DNA from: Amycolatopsis acididurans
Lineage (GTDB): Bacteria; Actinomycetota; Actinomycetes; Mycobacteriales; Pseudonocardiaceae
Length of the DNA: 35,202 bases
Reading direction: 5' to 3'
NCBI RefSeq assembly: GCF_012328925.1
Contig: NZ_JAAXLS010000063.1
Location: 1-35,202 of the forward strand
A program made the translations under genes and the position numbers. Of this stretch, positions 24,850 to 32,355 are shown piece after piece; position 1 is the stretch's first letter; each line of letters opens with the position of its first letter. The notes under the pieces were generated by a model. It was not told where the DNA came from, made no database searches, and saw only the letters and a list, made by a program, of their open reading frames with translations.

Positions 24850-27159
24850 TTAGACCGCGTTGCCCCGGTGTTCGGCGAGCCAGGCGGCGATCTGCGCCCG
24901 CGACGTGAAACCGAGTTTGGCCAGGATGTTCTCGACATGTGTCTCCGCCGTGCGCTGCGCGATGACCAGCCGCGTGGCGATGGCGCGGTTGCTCAGCCCC
25001 TCGGCGACGAGTTCGGCGATTTCCCGTTCGCGGCGCGTCAGCCCGCCCGGCGAGCTGCGCCGTTCCACGGTCCGCGGTTTGCCCGCTTTTTCCGCCAGTG
25101 CGAAGGAAATCGCCTCGTCCGGACCGAAGCTCGCGGCGGCGTCGAACGCCGCCTGGTAGGCCTGCGCACCGAGCGCGGCGCGGCTGCGTTCGGCGCACTG
25201 CTCGTTCAAGGTCTGGTACGGACGGCTTTCCGCGACACGCGCGCCGCTGAGCAGCCACACAGCTTGCGCCGCACCGAGCAGACCCGCCGCGCGTTCGTGC
25301 TGTCCCATGGCCTGCGCGCACCACGCCAGCGCGCCGATCGCGAACGCGAGCTGGGTGCGGTCACTCAGCCGCATCGCGATGGCTTCGCGCAGCAAGGCCG
25401 TCGCGCGCTGCGGGGCACCGGCCCGCCAGGCGTGCACCGCGACCGCCCACAGCGCATAGGTTTTCGACCAGTCGGCACCGCAGCGCACCGCCAGAGAAAG
25501 CGCTTCCTCGGCGTATCGCGCACCGTCGGGATCGGCGAGGAAGAACGTCACCGACGACAGCAGCACCAGCGTGTTGAAGACCTGGAACTCATCGCCGGCG
25601 GCGCGATAGCCGCGTAGCGCGCGCTCCATGGCCTCGCGCCCGCCGAGGGCGTCCCCGCTGTAGAACCGCACCAGGCCGGAAACCTGGGCGTGCCCGGCGC
25701 GCAGCAGGTCGTCGTCGAAACGTTCCGCCAGCACGGCCAGTTCGTTCAGCGATCCCCATGCCGCATCCGGTTCGCCGAACTGTGCCGACATGAACGCGCA
25801 CGCGCCGAGCGCACGCGCGCGGGCCGGGGTGGGCTCGGTGTCCAGCGCGAGTGCCTGCCGGATCCAGTGATGCCCCTCGACGAGAAAACCCGCCGCGTAC
25901 CAGAAGTCCCACAGCGACGCCGCGATCTCCGTGGCATGCCGCACCTTGGTCGCGTCGTGGAGGCAGTGATCGAGCGCCGCCCGCAGGATCGCGTGCTCGC
26001 GGCGCAAGCGCCGGATCCAGTCCAGTTGCGCGGGCCCGAAGGATTCGGCCCGGTACTGCCGCGCCAGCCGCAGGCAGTACTCGACGTGCCGGGCCCGCAC
26101 TTCCGGCTCCCGGCCGGATTCGGCGAGCTTGAGCTGACCGTATTCGCGCACCGTCTCCAGCATCCGGTACCACGCCGTGCGCCCGAACGTGCCGTCGCGC
26201 CTGGTAAGCACCGATTTGTCGACCAGCGCGGCGATCAGGTCCAGCACGTCGCCGGGCTCGACGCCGTCGACCGTGCACACGATTTCCGCCGCGTCGAGGT
26301 CGAAACCGCCCGGCAGCACGGAAACCGCCCGCCACACCGCCTGTTCCTGCGGCGTGCACAGCTCGTAGCTCCACTCGACGGTGGCCTCCAGCGTCCGCTG
26401 GCGGGGCAGCACTGTGCGGCTGCCGGTGGTCAGCAGCCGGAACCGGTTGTCCAGGCGATGCAGCACCTGTTCGAGGGAGAGCACCCGCAGCCGGACGGCC
26501 GCGAGTTCGATGGCCAGCGGGATGCCGTCGAGCCGCTGGCACAGCCGCACGACGTCCTCGCGGTTGCGCGCGTCGACCTGGAATCCCGGCTGCACGGCGG
26601 CCGCACGGTCGGCGAAGAGGGTCACCGACTCGCTGTGCCCCGGCGATTCCCCGCCGTCGCCCTCCGGCACCGACAGCGGCGGCACGGTCAGGATCTGTTC
26701 GCCGTCGGCGCGCAGGATCTGCCTGCTGGTGGCCAGAATCCGCACGCCGTGGGCCGCCGACAGCAGTTTCGCGGTCAGCACGGCGCACGCGTGCAGCACG
26801 TGCTCGCAGTTGTCGAGGATGAGCAGCAACCGCTTGTCGTCGAGATACTCGGCGAGCCCGGCCACGTTGGCGGTGGCACTGTCGGTGAGGCCGAGCGCGG
26901 TCGCGATGGCCGCGGACAACATGGCGGGCTCGCGCAGTTCGGCCAGCGGCACGAACCAGACCCCGTCGGGAAAAGCCCGCCGCATTCCGGCGCCGGCGCG
27001 CAGGGCCAGCCGCGTCTTGCCGACCCCGCCCATGCCGGTGAGCGTGACGAGCCGCGACTGCGTCAGCAGCCGTTTCGTCTCGGCCAGCTCGCGGCGCCTG
27101 CCGACGAAACTCGTCAGCTCGGCCGGCAGGCTGCCGCTGGGTCTGGGCGGTTCGGGCAC
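24850..27159 (-). CDS. LuxR-family regulator with NB-ARC-type ATPase
   Basis: A 769-residue signal-transduction ATPase (STAND type). The N-terminal ATPase has P-loop GMGGVGKTR (42-50), Walker B LLLILDNCEHVL, the sensor ILATSRQIL and the GLPL-like LDGIPLAIELAAVRL. A winged-helix region (TLEATVEWSYELCTPQEQAVWRAVSVLPGGFDLDAAE) follows, then helical TPR-like repeats (about 420-640) and a C-terminal LuxR HTH (about 702-765: LTRREREIAELVAEGLSNRAIATRLVIAQRTAETHVENILAKLGF). Such proteins oligomerise on ligand and ATP binding to activate transcription. GTG 27159 lies 7 nt after TAGACT. It is 42 bases downstream of the alpha/beta hydrolase gene, its most likely partner or target. Confidence 0.92.
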   Translation of the reverse strand: MPEPPRPSGSLPAELTSFVGRRRELAETKRLLTQSRLVTLTGMGGVGKTRLALRAGAGMRRAFPDGVWFVPLAELREPAMLSAAIATALGLTDSATANVAGLAEYLDDKRLLLILDNCEHVLHACAVLTAKLLSAAHGVRILATSRQILRADGEQILTVPPLSVPEGDGGESPGHSESVTLFADRAAAVQPGFQVDARNREDVVRLCQRLDGIPLAIELAAVRLRVLSLEQVLHRLDNRFRLLTTGSRTVLPRQRTLEATVEWSYELCTPQEQAVWRAVSVLPGGFDLDAAEIVCTVDGVEPGDVLDLIAALVDKSVLTRRDGTFGRTAWYRMLETVREYGQLKLAESGREPEVRARHVEYCLRLARQYRAESFGPAQLDWIRRLRREHAILRAALDHCLHDATKVRHATEIAASLWDFWYAAGFLVEGHHWIRQALALDTEPTPARARALGACAFMSAQFGEPDAAWGSLNELAVLAERFDDDLLRAGHAQVSGLVRFYSGDALGGREAMERALRGYRAAGDEFQVFNTLVLLSSVTFFLADPDGARYAEEALSLAVRCGADWSKTYALWAVAVHAWRAGAPQRATALLREAIAMRLSDRTQLAFAIGALAWCAQAMGQHERAAGLLGAAQAVWLLSGARVAESRPYQTLNEQCAERSRAALGAQAYQAAFDAAASFGPDEAISFALAEKAGKPRTVERRSSPGGLTRREREIAELVAEGLSNRAIATRLVIAQRTAETHVENILAKLGFTSRAQIAAWLAEHRGNAV

Positions 27160-27166
27160 AGTGAAA

Positions 27167-27172
27167 AGTCTA
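27167..27172 (-). promoter_or_regulatory. -10 box of the LuxR-type gene
   Basis: TAGACT, 7 nt before GTG 27159: near-leaderless. It allows expression separate from the upstream hydrolase gene. Confidence 0.45.
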
Positions 27173-27201
27173 TGCCGCTTTTCGGCGACCGTCGCCGGTT
27201 C

Positions 27202-28221
27202 TCAGGCCGAGCGCAACTGAACGAATCCGTCGAGGAATCGGGACAGTTGGGTATTGACCAAGTCCGGACGTTCCAGTGGAAACGCATGCCCGGCGCCGGG
27301 CACCACGACGTATTCCGCGTGTGGCACCGCGGCGACGATGGTTTCGCTGTCCCGGCAGGGAGTCAACAGATCGTGCTCCCCCGCCATCACCAGACAGGCG
27401 ACGTCGGCCAGCGCGCTCAGCGCGGCGCGTTTGTCGTGATATCGAAACTGCGGGAAAAAATCGGCGAGCACATCCAGTGACACCGATTCGATCAAACCGA
27501 CGAGAAAATCGCCGACCGCGGGCGGGACCTCGGAGCCGAACGCGTGCCGCCCGACCAGCAGCCGCAGCAGGTCCCGCACGGGCGCGAACCGCGCCAACGC
27601 CGGCACCCGGCACAGCGCGGACATCGCCCAGGGCGCGACGTGGTGCAGGGCGTCCATCGCCCGCGACGGCAGACCGAAATCGACCGTGACCGGACCCGCG
27701 CTCGTGCCGAGCAGCGCGACCCCGGCGATCCGGTCACCGAACAGATCCGGTCGCTGTTCGGCCAGCGCCATGATGGCCATTCCGCCCATCGAGTGCCCGA
27801 CCAGCACGACCGGGCCCGTCGTCGCCGTCTGCTCCAGCACCGCGAGCAGGTCCCGGCCCAGCTGGTCGATGGTGGCGTGTGCCGCCGGGCCGCGCTCGGA
27901 CCAGCCGTGCCCGCGCTGGTCCCACACCACGACCCGGGCCCAGTCCGCCAGCGCCGCGCGCTGGAAACACCAGCTTTCGCCGGTCAGCGCGTAGCCGTGA
28001 CACAGCACGACCGTGAGTGGTGCGCAGGGATCCCCGTCGACTTCCGCGTGCAGGACGACGCCGTCGTCCGCGAGCACCGTCCAGCGTTGCCCCTGTGGCC
28101 GACCGGCCGGAACGACCGGGCCGATCTCTCGTGTGCCGCCAACGAGACCACAGGTGGCGATCCGTGCTGCCGAACGTGCGAGTAGTGCGGTAGCGGCGAG
28201 GCCCAGGTTTAGGGCTCGCAT
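27202..28221 (-). CDS. Alpha/beta hydrolase
   Basis: A 339-residue alpha/beta-fold hydrolase with the triad Ser in VGHSMGGMAI (near 145), Asp in GEHDLLTPCRD (near 285) and His in PGAGHAFPLE (near 311). The oxyanion HG is in LCHGYALTGESW. The N-terminus has a short Ala/Leu-rich stretch (ALNLGLAATALLARSAARIATCG) that could be a membrane anchor or weak signal. Substrate unknown; the fold covers esterases, lipases, lactonases and peroxidases. AAGGAGG six bases before ATG 28221 is the strongest ribosome site in the window and overlaps an 11-bp palindrome. The LuxR-type regulator follows after 42 bases. Confidence 0.88.
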   Translation of the reverse strand: MRALNLGLAATALLARSAARIATCGLVGGTREIGPVVPAGRPQGQRWTVLADDGVVLHAEVDGDPCAPLTVVLCHGYALTGESWCFQRAALADWARVVVWDQRGHGWSERGPAAHATIDQLGRDLLAVLEQTATTGPVVLVGHSMGGMAIMALAEQRPDLFGDRIAGVALLGTSAGPVTVDFGLPSRAMDALHHVAPWAMSALCRVPALARFAPVRDLLRLLVGRHAFGSEVPPAVGDFLVGLIESVSLDVLADFFPQFRYHDKRAALSALADVACLVMAGEHDLLTPCRDSETIVAAVPHAEYVVVPGAGHAFPLERPDLVNTQLSRFLDGFVQLRSA

Positions 28222-28231
28222 GCGGATCCTC

Positions 28232-28242
28232 CTTGTTACAAG
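28232..28242. promoter_or_regulatory. Palindrome overlapping the hydrolase ribosome site
   Basis: CTTGT-T-ACAAG, perfect 5-bp arms, abutting the AAGGAGG on the minus strand. AAGTAC at 28240-28245 repeats the half-site of the 28301-28312 palindrome. A repressor-binding site is a plausible reading. Confidence 0.35.
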
Positions 28243-28300
28243 TACAGACCGTTCTGGTCACCCGAGGATCGCTGGCGCGGACCGGCACGCGGCACCGGGA

Positions 28301-28312
28301 AAGTACGTACTT
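28301..28312. promoter_or_regulatory. 12-bp perfect palindrome upstream of the hydrolase gene
   Basis: AAGTACGTACTT, self-complementary over its full length, between the SMP-30 stop and the hydrolase start (93-nt gap). It is a candidate operator for the hydrolase gene; GACC-N5-GGTC (28247-28259) lies between it and the ribosome site. Confidence 0.4.
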
Positions 28313-28314
28313 CG

Positions 28315-29169
28315 CTACCGAGCCGAATAGCCGAGCGTACGCACACCCTTGACGCCGGGACGATACCGGAACAGCGCACCCGCCCCGGGTTCCCGTACTC
28401 CCTGCTGTGACGTCGTTATGTAGAGCTCACCGAGATCGGGGCCACCGAAAGCGCAGGCGGTGACCCGGGAAACCGGCAGCGGGACGTGGTCCTCCAGCAC
28501 GCCTTCGGTGCTGTAGCAACGAACCGCGCTCCCGCCCCACAAGGCGATCCACAGCCTGCCCTCGGCGTCCACCGTCATCCCGTCGGGCGCTCCGGCCGCC
28601 TCGGGGATCTCGACGGCGGTGCGGCGGCCGGTCAGTCCGCGCTCCGGGTCGTAGTCGAACGCGTCCACCCGCCGTGTCGGGGTGTCGACGTAGTAGGCGG
28701 TGCCGCCGTCCGGGCTCCAGACCAGGCCGTTGGAGATGGTGACTCCGGTGAGCACGGTCGTCACGGTGCCGTCGGTGCCGAGCCGGTACAGGCTGCCCGC
28801 GCCCGGTCGCTCGCTGTAGGCCATCGACCCGCAGTAGAAGCGGCCGTCGGGATCGCAGCCGCCGTCGTTCATCCGCACACCCGGGTCGTCCCACAGCTCG
28901 CCGAGCGGCTCGACGCCGGTCAGGTCGGCGCCGGCGAACGCGAAACCGCGCTCGAGCGCGAGCACCACCCCGCCGTCGAAGCGTGGCCGTAGCGCGGCGG
29001 CGACCGTGCCGACGTGGTGGCGCGACACGGCCTGCGTCGCCGCGTCCAGTTGCAGCACGTCCCCCGCGAGCATGTCCACCCAGCGCAGTCCCGGCCAGCC
29101 CTCGTGCCACACCGGGCCTTCCCCGTGCGCGGCAAGGGGTTCGGTGACCTGGTCCACTGTGGACGTCAT
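28315..29169 (-). CDS. SMP-30/gluconolactonase-type lactonase
   Basis: A 284-residue six-bladed beta-propeller of the SMP-30/gluconolactonase/LRE family, which opens sugar lactones to sugar acids using one divalent metal. Metal-ligand candidates are Glu17 (HGEGPVWHE), Asn in TISNGLVWSPDGG and Asp in APDGMTVDAEGRLWIAL; the substrate-site MNDGGCDPDGRFYCGSM is typical of sugar lactonases. ATG 29169 overlaps the repressor's stop as ATGA, so the pair is translated together; family N-termini agree with this start. With the neighbouring sugar importer, it probably hydrolyses an aldonolactone made by a dehydrogenase not present in the window. Confidence 0.9.
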   Translation of the reverse strand: MTSTVDQVTEPLAAHGEGPVWHEGWPGLRWVDMLAGDVLQLDAATQAVSRHHVGTVAAALRPRFDGGVVLALERGFAFAGADLTGVEPLGELWDDPGVRMNDGGCDPDGRFYCGSMAYSERPGAGSLYRLGTDGTVTTVLTGVTISNGLVWSPDGGTAYYVDTPTRRVDAFDYDPERGLTGRRTAVEIPEAAGAPDGMTVDAEGRLWIALWGGSAVRCYSTEGVLEDHVPLPVSRVTACAFGGPDLGELYITTSQQGVREPGAGALFRYRPGVKGVRTLGYSAR

Positions 29170-29897
29170 TCGGAGACCAGCTCCCGTACGTTCTCGATGG
29201 TGGTCTCGATGAGCCGTCGCATCGCACGGCCGGCCGCGACGGGTTTGCGGCCGCGCACGGCGGCCAGCACCGCCTGGTGCATCGGCAGCGTCGCGGCGAC
29301 GCCACCCGGAGCGTGCGAGCTGACCTCGAGCCCGTGGTACAGGCTCGTTTCCAGCAGCCTGCCGAGCTGTTCGATCAGCTGATTGCCGCTGGCCCGCAGC
29401 AGGATGAGGTGGAAGGCCAGGTCGGCCTCGACGAACACCTCCTCGTGTTCGGGCAACTCCGGTGCGTGCTGGTGCATCCGCTGGTAGGCGCTTGCCAGCT
29501 CGGCGATCTGTTCCTCGCTCGCGCGCTCGGCGGCCAGCTGCGCCGCCCCGGGCTCGACCATCAGCCGCAGCTCGAGCAGGTCGGTGAGGAAATCCGCCCG
29601 CGCGAGCCTGCTGTACCAGCTGATCACGTCGCGGTCCATCAGGTTCCACATCTCGCGCGGAAGCACCCGCGTGCCCAGCCGCGGCCTCGGCTCCACCAGC
29701 CCCTTCGCCGCGAGGGCCTTGACCGCCTCCCGCACCCCGCCACGGCTTACATTGAGCTGGGCGGCGAGGTCGGCCTCGTTGGGCAGCTGGCTGCCGGCGG
29801 GCAGCTCACCGGAGACGATGCGAAGGCCGAGCCACTCCACCACCCGGCCGTGGATCGTGCGGTGGCGCCCGAGTGGCCCCTCCTTCGTCATACTCAT
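29166..29897 (-). CDS. FadR-subfamily GntR repressor (FCD domain)
   Basis: A 243-residue regulator. The winged HTH occupies about 15-82 (GLRIVSGELPAGSQLPNEADLAAQLNVSRGGVREAVKALAAKGLVEPRPRLGTRV). The all-helical FCD effector domain (about 95-235) has the usual metal-site residues: Asp and His in EADLAFHLILLRASGN, and later His in PMHQAVLAAV. GntR/FadR proteins of this kind repress sugar-acid and sugar operons and release DNA on ligand binding. ATG 29897 lies 6 nt after GATGAT, so the transcript is leaderless; ATG 29891 is an in-frame alternative. The gene is fused by ATGA overlap to the lactonase and is divergent from the importer operon. Confidence 0.93.
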   Translation of the reverse strand: MSMTKEGPLGRHRTIHGRVVEWLGLRIVSGELPAGSQLPNEADLAAQLNVSRGGVREAVKALAAKGLVEPRPRLGTRVLPREMWNLMDRDVISWYSRLARADFLTDLLELRLMVEPGAAQLAAERASEEQIAELASAYQRMHQHAPELPEHEEVFVEADLAFHLILLRASGNQLIEQLGRLLETSLYHGLEVSSHAPGGVAATLPMHQAVLAAVRGRKPVAAGRAMRRLIETTIENVRELVSE

Positions 29898-29901
29898 GGA
29901 G

Positions 29902-29918
29902 TAATCATCGAATCATTA
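29902..29918. promoter_or_regulatory. Operator 1 over the repressor promoter
   Basis: TAATCATCGAATCATTA: a 17-bp palindrome with a single mismatched pair, centred on CGA. It covers the -10 (29904-29909) of the repressor gene, as expected for autorepression. It shares ATCATCGAAT with operator 2. Confidence 0.7.
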
Positions 29919-29932
29919 GTCAATAAAGTCAA
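29904..29932 (-). promoter_or_regulatory. Promoter of the FadR-type gene
   Basis: TTGACT (29927-29932), 17 nt, GATGAT (29904-29909), then 6 nt to the ATG at 29897. One of the two best sigma-70-type promoters in the window, and leaderless. Confidence 0.7.
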
Positions 29933-29986
29933 CTGAACCCCTTCTCTCAATCGTTACTCGCGACAGAAGTTCATGTTTCCCAGGTC

Positions 29987-30015
29987 TTGACTGTATCGAC
30001 GAATCATCGAATGAT
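29987..30015 (+). promoter_or_regulatory. Promoter of the sugar importer operon
   Basis: TTGACT (29987-29992), 17 nt, AATGAT (30010-30015). Expected start near 30022, leaving about 53 nt of leader before ATG 30075. Same -35 and spacing as the divergent repressor promoter. Confidence 0.7.
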
Positions 30016-30017
30016 TC
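30001..30017. promoter_or_regulatory. Operator 2 over the importer promoter
   Basis: GAATCATCGAATGATTC: perfect 7-bp arms around CGA. It covers the 3' half of the spacer and the -10 of the importer promoter, so a bound FadR-type protein would block transcription. Centre-to-centre distance from operator 1 is 99 bp. Confidence 0.75.
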
Positions 30018-30074
30018 AGGCACGCTTGAGCGCCAGGCCCCGAGTTCCCCGCCGACGTGGATGGGTGGTTGACC

Positions 30075-31157
30075 ATGAGCGATGCCCGGACTTCCCGGAG
30101 ATCCCTGCTGAAGTACGTGGGTGCCGGTGGCGGCGCGGCCGCCGCGACCGCGTTGTTGTCCGCGTGCAATGGTGTCCAGGGTGGCTCACAATCCGGTGGT
30201 GTGGGCAACTTCCCCAGCACGCCCGGCTGGCGGTTCGTGTTCATCAACCATGTCACGACCAACTCGTTTTTCGTGCCCACCAAGACCGGGCTGGCGGACG
30301 CGGCGAAGCTTCTCGGCCTGCCCGCACCGCAGTGGACAGGCTCGACCGAGGGCAACGTGTCCGAGATGGCCAACGCGTTCTCCACCGCGATCAATGGCAA
30401 CGTCGACGGCATCGCGATCGCGCTGACCGACAACAACGCCTTCGTCGATCCCACCAAACGCGCCCTGGCCAAGGGAATCCCGGTGATCGCGTACAACGCG
30501 ACGGCACCGGGCAACTTCCCGCTGACCTATGTGGGCCAGGACCTCTACCGGTCCGGTTTCCTGATGGGACAACGCATCGCCCGTGATGTCACGTCCGGGC
30601 TGATCCTCGTCGGGATCTCCCAGCCCGGTGGCAACAACGTCCAGCCGAGACTGGACGGCATCACCGACGCGCTCAAGCAGGCGGCGCCCGCGGTGCAGGT
30701 GCAGTCGGTCAACACCGGCGCCGAGCAGGCCTCGGAACTGAACGCGATCACCGCCGCCTACGACGGGCATACCGACGCCAAGGGCGTCTATGCCGTGGAC
30801 GCGGGCAGCACCGCCTCGATCGCGCAGCTGATCGCCAATCGCGGCCTGCAGGGCAAGATCCGCGCAGGCGGGTACGACACCCTGTCCGACACGCTCAAGG
30901 GGGTCGACTCCGGCGCACTGGACTTCACCATCGACCAGTCCGCCTACCTGCAAGGATTCCTGCCGGTGCTGTACATGTATCTGTTCCGGTTGTCCGGCAC
31001 GCTCGTCGCGCCGCCGGTCACCGACACCGGGCTCACGTTCGTCACCAAGGCGAACGTCGGTCCCTACATCTCCGCCAACAGCAAGTTCGAGGGCGGGCCG
31101 AAGACCGATCTGGTGCAGATGCCCGCCTCGATCCCGTTGCCCGCGGCGACGAGCTGA
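30075..31157 (+). CDS. Sugar ABC importer, substrate-binding lipoprotein (Tat-type signal)
   Basis: A 360-residue periplasmic-binding-protein-like receptor of the ribose/xylose (Peripla_BP_4) class. The signal has a twin-arginine motif (SRRSLLK, 7-13) followed by lipobox L-S-A-C with Cys31, so it is predicted to be Tat-exported and lipid-anchored. The mature part has the class features: FVFINHVTTNSFFVPTKTGLADAAKLLG at the N-lobe start, DGIAIALTDNNAF, GIPVIAYNATAPG, a YVGQDLYRSGFLMGQ segment and DFTIDQSAYLQGFLPVLYMYL near the C-terminus. It captures an aldose and hands it to the permease. ATG 30075 is preferred over GTG 30057 because it gives a normal Tat N-region. Confidence 0.92.
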   Translation: MSDARTSRRSLLKYVGAGGGAAAATALLSACNGVQGGSQSGGVGNFPSTPGWRFVFINHVTTNSFFVPTKTGLADAAKLLGLPAPQWTGSTEGNVSEMANAFSTAINGNVDGIAIALTDNNAFVDPTKRALAKGIPVIAYNATAPGNFPLTYVGQDLYRSGFLMGQRIARDVTSGLILVGISQPGGNNVQPRLDGITDALKQAAPAVQVQSVNTGAEQASELNAITAAYDGHTDAKGVYAVDAGSTASIAQLIANRGLQGKIRAGGYDTLSDTLKGVDSGALDFTIDQSAYLQGFLPVLYMYLFRLSGTLVAPPVTDTGLTFVTKANVGPYISANSKFEGGPKTDLVQMPASIPLPAATS

Positions 31158-31174
31158 CGAAGGGGCGCTCGCGA

Positions 31175-32206
31175 ATGACCGACGCGCTCACCGGGAAACA
31201 GACCAGCCAGAGCGGACCGGACGTCCCGCCGCCACGCAGCGGGTTCTGGCCGGGCCTGATCCGGGTGAAGGAACTGTCCATTCTGCTGGTGACGATCGCC
31301 GCCGCGATCTACTTCGGTCTCACCAGCGGTCCCGGTTTCACGACCACCGAGAACTACCACACGATCGCGCAGTACGTGGCGCCGTGGGCGATCGTCGGCG
31401 CCGGCGAGGTGATGGTGCTGATCTGCGGGCAGATCGACCTGTCCGCGGGCTTCGTCTTCACACTCTCGCCGTTCGTGCTGATGCTGTTCTACAACAACGG
31501 CTGGCCGCTGATACTGGCACTCATCGGCTCGGTGGTGATCAGTGCGGCGATCGGCACCGTGAACGGGCTGGTCCATACCCTTTTCGGGCTGTCCTCGTTC
31601 ATCACCACGCTCGGTATGGCGTTCCTGCTGTGGGGCCTGTCGCTGATCATCTCCGGCGGCTCCCCGGTGAGCGCGCCGACCGGCAGCTGGGTGGTCTCGA
31701 CCTTCGGCGGCTGGGGGTGGTCGGAGTTCATCTGGGCGGTGGTCGTGATCGTGGTGATGCAGACGATCCTGTCCACCACGCGGTTCGGCATCTCCACCCA
31801 GGCCACCGGCGGGAACCCGATCGGCGCGGCGGAGTCCGGTATCCGGGTCGGCCGGGTCAAGGTCATCTGCTTCGCGATCAGCGGCGGGCTGGCCGGGTTC
31901 GCGGGCATTCTGCAGGGCACCAGGGTCGGCTCCTACGACCCGACCAACGGCGGGTTCAACACGATGTTCTACGCGGTGGCCGCCGCGGTCATCGGCGGGA
32001 CGGCGCTGCTCGGCGGTTCCGGCACGGTGATCGGCGCGTTCCTCGGCGCGCTGCTGCTGGGGCTGGTGTACGACGGGTTCAACCTGACCGGGATCAGCGC
32101 CAACGCGTTCTACGTGGTGCTCGGGGTGGCGATTCTCGTCGCGGCGCTGCTGAACGTGTATCTGACGATGGTGCGGAAACGAATAGGTTCACGGAGGCAG
32201 TCGTGA
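31175..32206 (+). CDS. Sugar ABC importer permease (RbsC-like)
   Basis: A 343-residue permease of the ribose-type (BPD_transp_2) family with about ten helices. Typical segments are EVMVLICGQIDLSAGFVFTLSP (helices 2-3), SSFITTLGMAFLLWGLSLI, the ATPase-contact region STTRFGISTQATGGNPIGAAESGIRVGRVKVICFAISG and GGTALLGGSGTVIGAFLGALLLGLVYDGFNL. It forms the membrane pore as a homodimer. AAGGGG precedes ATG 31175, 17 bases after the receptor gene. Its stop (32204-32206) is overlapped by the GTG of the repeat-derived small frame. The C-terminal end SRRQS is encoded by the first copy of the repeated module. Confidence 0.93.
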   Translation: MTDALTGKQTSQSGPDVPPPRSGFWPGLIRVKELSILLVTIAAAIYFGLTSGPGFTTTENYHTIAQYVAPWAIVGAGEVMVLICGQIDLSAGFVFTLSPFVLMLFYNNGWPLILALIGSVVISAAIGTVNGLVHTLFGLSSFITTLGMAFLLWGLSLIISGGSPVSAPTGSWVVSTFGGWGWSEFIWAVVVIVVMQTILSTTRFGISTQATGGNPIGAAESGIRVGRVKVICFAISGGLAGFAGILQGTRVGSYDPTNGGFNTMFYAVAAAVIGGTALLGGSGTVIGAFLGALLLGLVYDGFNLTGISANAFYVVLGVAILVAALLNVYLTMVRKRIGSRRQS

Positions 32207-32342
32207 GCGACCATGACGGAGTCCCGATCGCGACCGCCGACCGGGTGCGGGTGTCCCCGCACAACACCGAGGCAGTCGTGAGCGACCATGACGGAGTCCC
32301 GATCACGACCGCCGACCGGGTGCGGGTGTCCCGCAGTTTACG
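32194..32342 (+). repeat. Tandem 75/74-nt repeat carrying a start module
   Basis: Copy 1 begins at 32194 and copy 2 at 32269; over 63 nt they differ at one base (GATCGCG versus GATCACG). A third, short copy of the first 17 nt begins at 32343 at the start of the ATPase gene. Each copy opens with GAGGCAGTCGTGAGCGA, which contains the ribosome site, the end of the upstream frame and a GTG start. Confidence 0.9.
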
Positions 32343-32355
32343 GAGGCAGTCGTGA
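32203..32355 (+). CDS. Repeat-derived small frame (50 aa) linking permease and ATPase genes
   Basis: GTG 32203 overlaps the permease stop (GTGA), and the frame's own TGA (32353-32355) is overlapped by the ATPase GTG in the same way. The product is two 25-residue repeats (VSDHDGVPIATADRVRVS then VSDHDGVPITTADRVRVS). GGAGG lies ahead of the GTG. The repeat resembles the ATPase N-terminus (VSEANGVP, later A-E-H-V against A-D-R-V), so it may be duplicated remnants of an ATPase gene start rather than a functional peptide. Reading through it would keep translation coupled between permease and ATPase. Real translation is uncertain. Confidence 0.4.
   Translation: MSDHDGVPIATADRVRVSPHNTEAVVSDHDGVPITTADRVRVSRSLRRQS

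Noticed and set aside
25690..27480. Long open frame antisense to the LuxR-type regulator
   Set aside because: Same high-GC artefact; it also runs into the hydrolase gene without regard to gene borders.
30057..30074. GTG start six codons upstream for the sugar-binding lipoprotein
   Set aside because: It would add six residues before the Tat motif and has no better ribosome site than ATG 30075.
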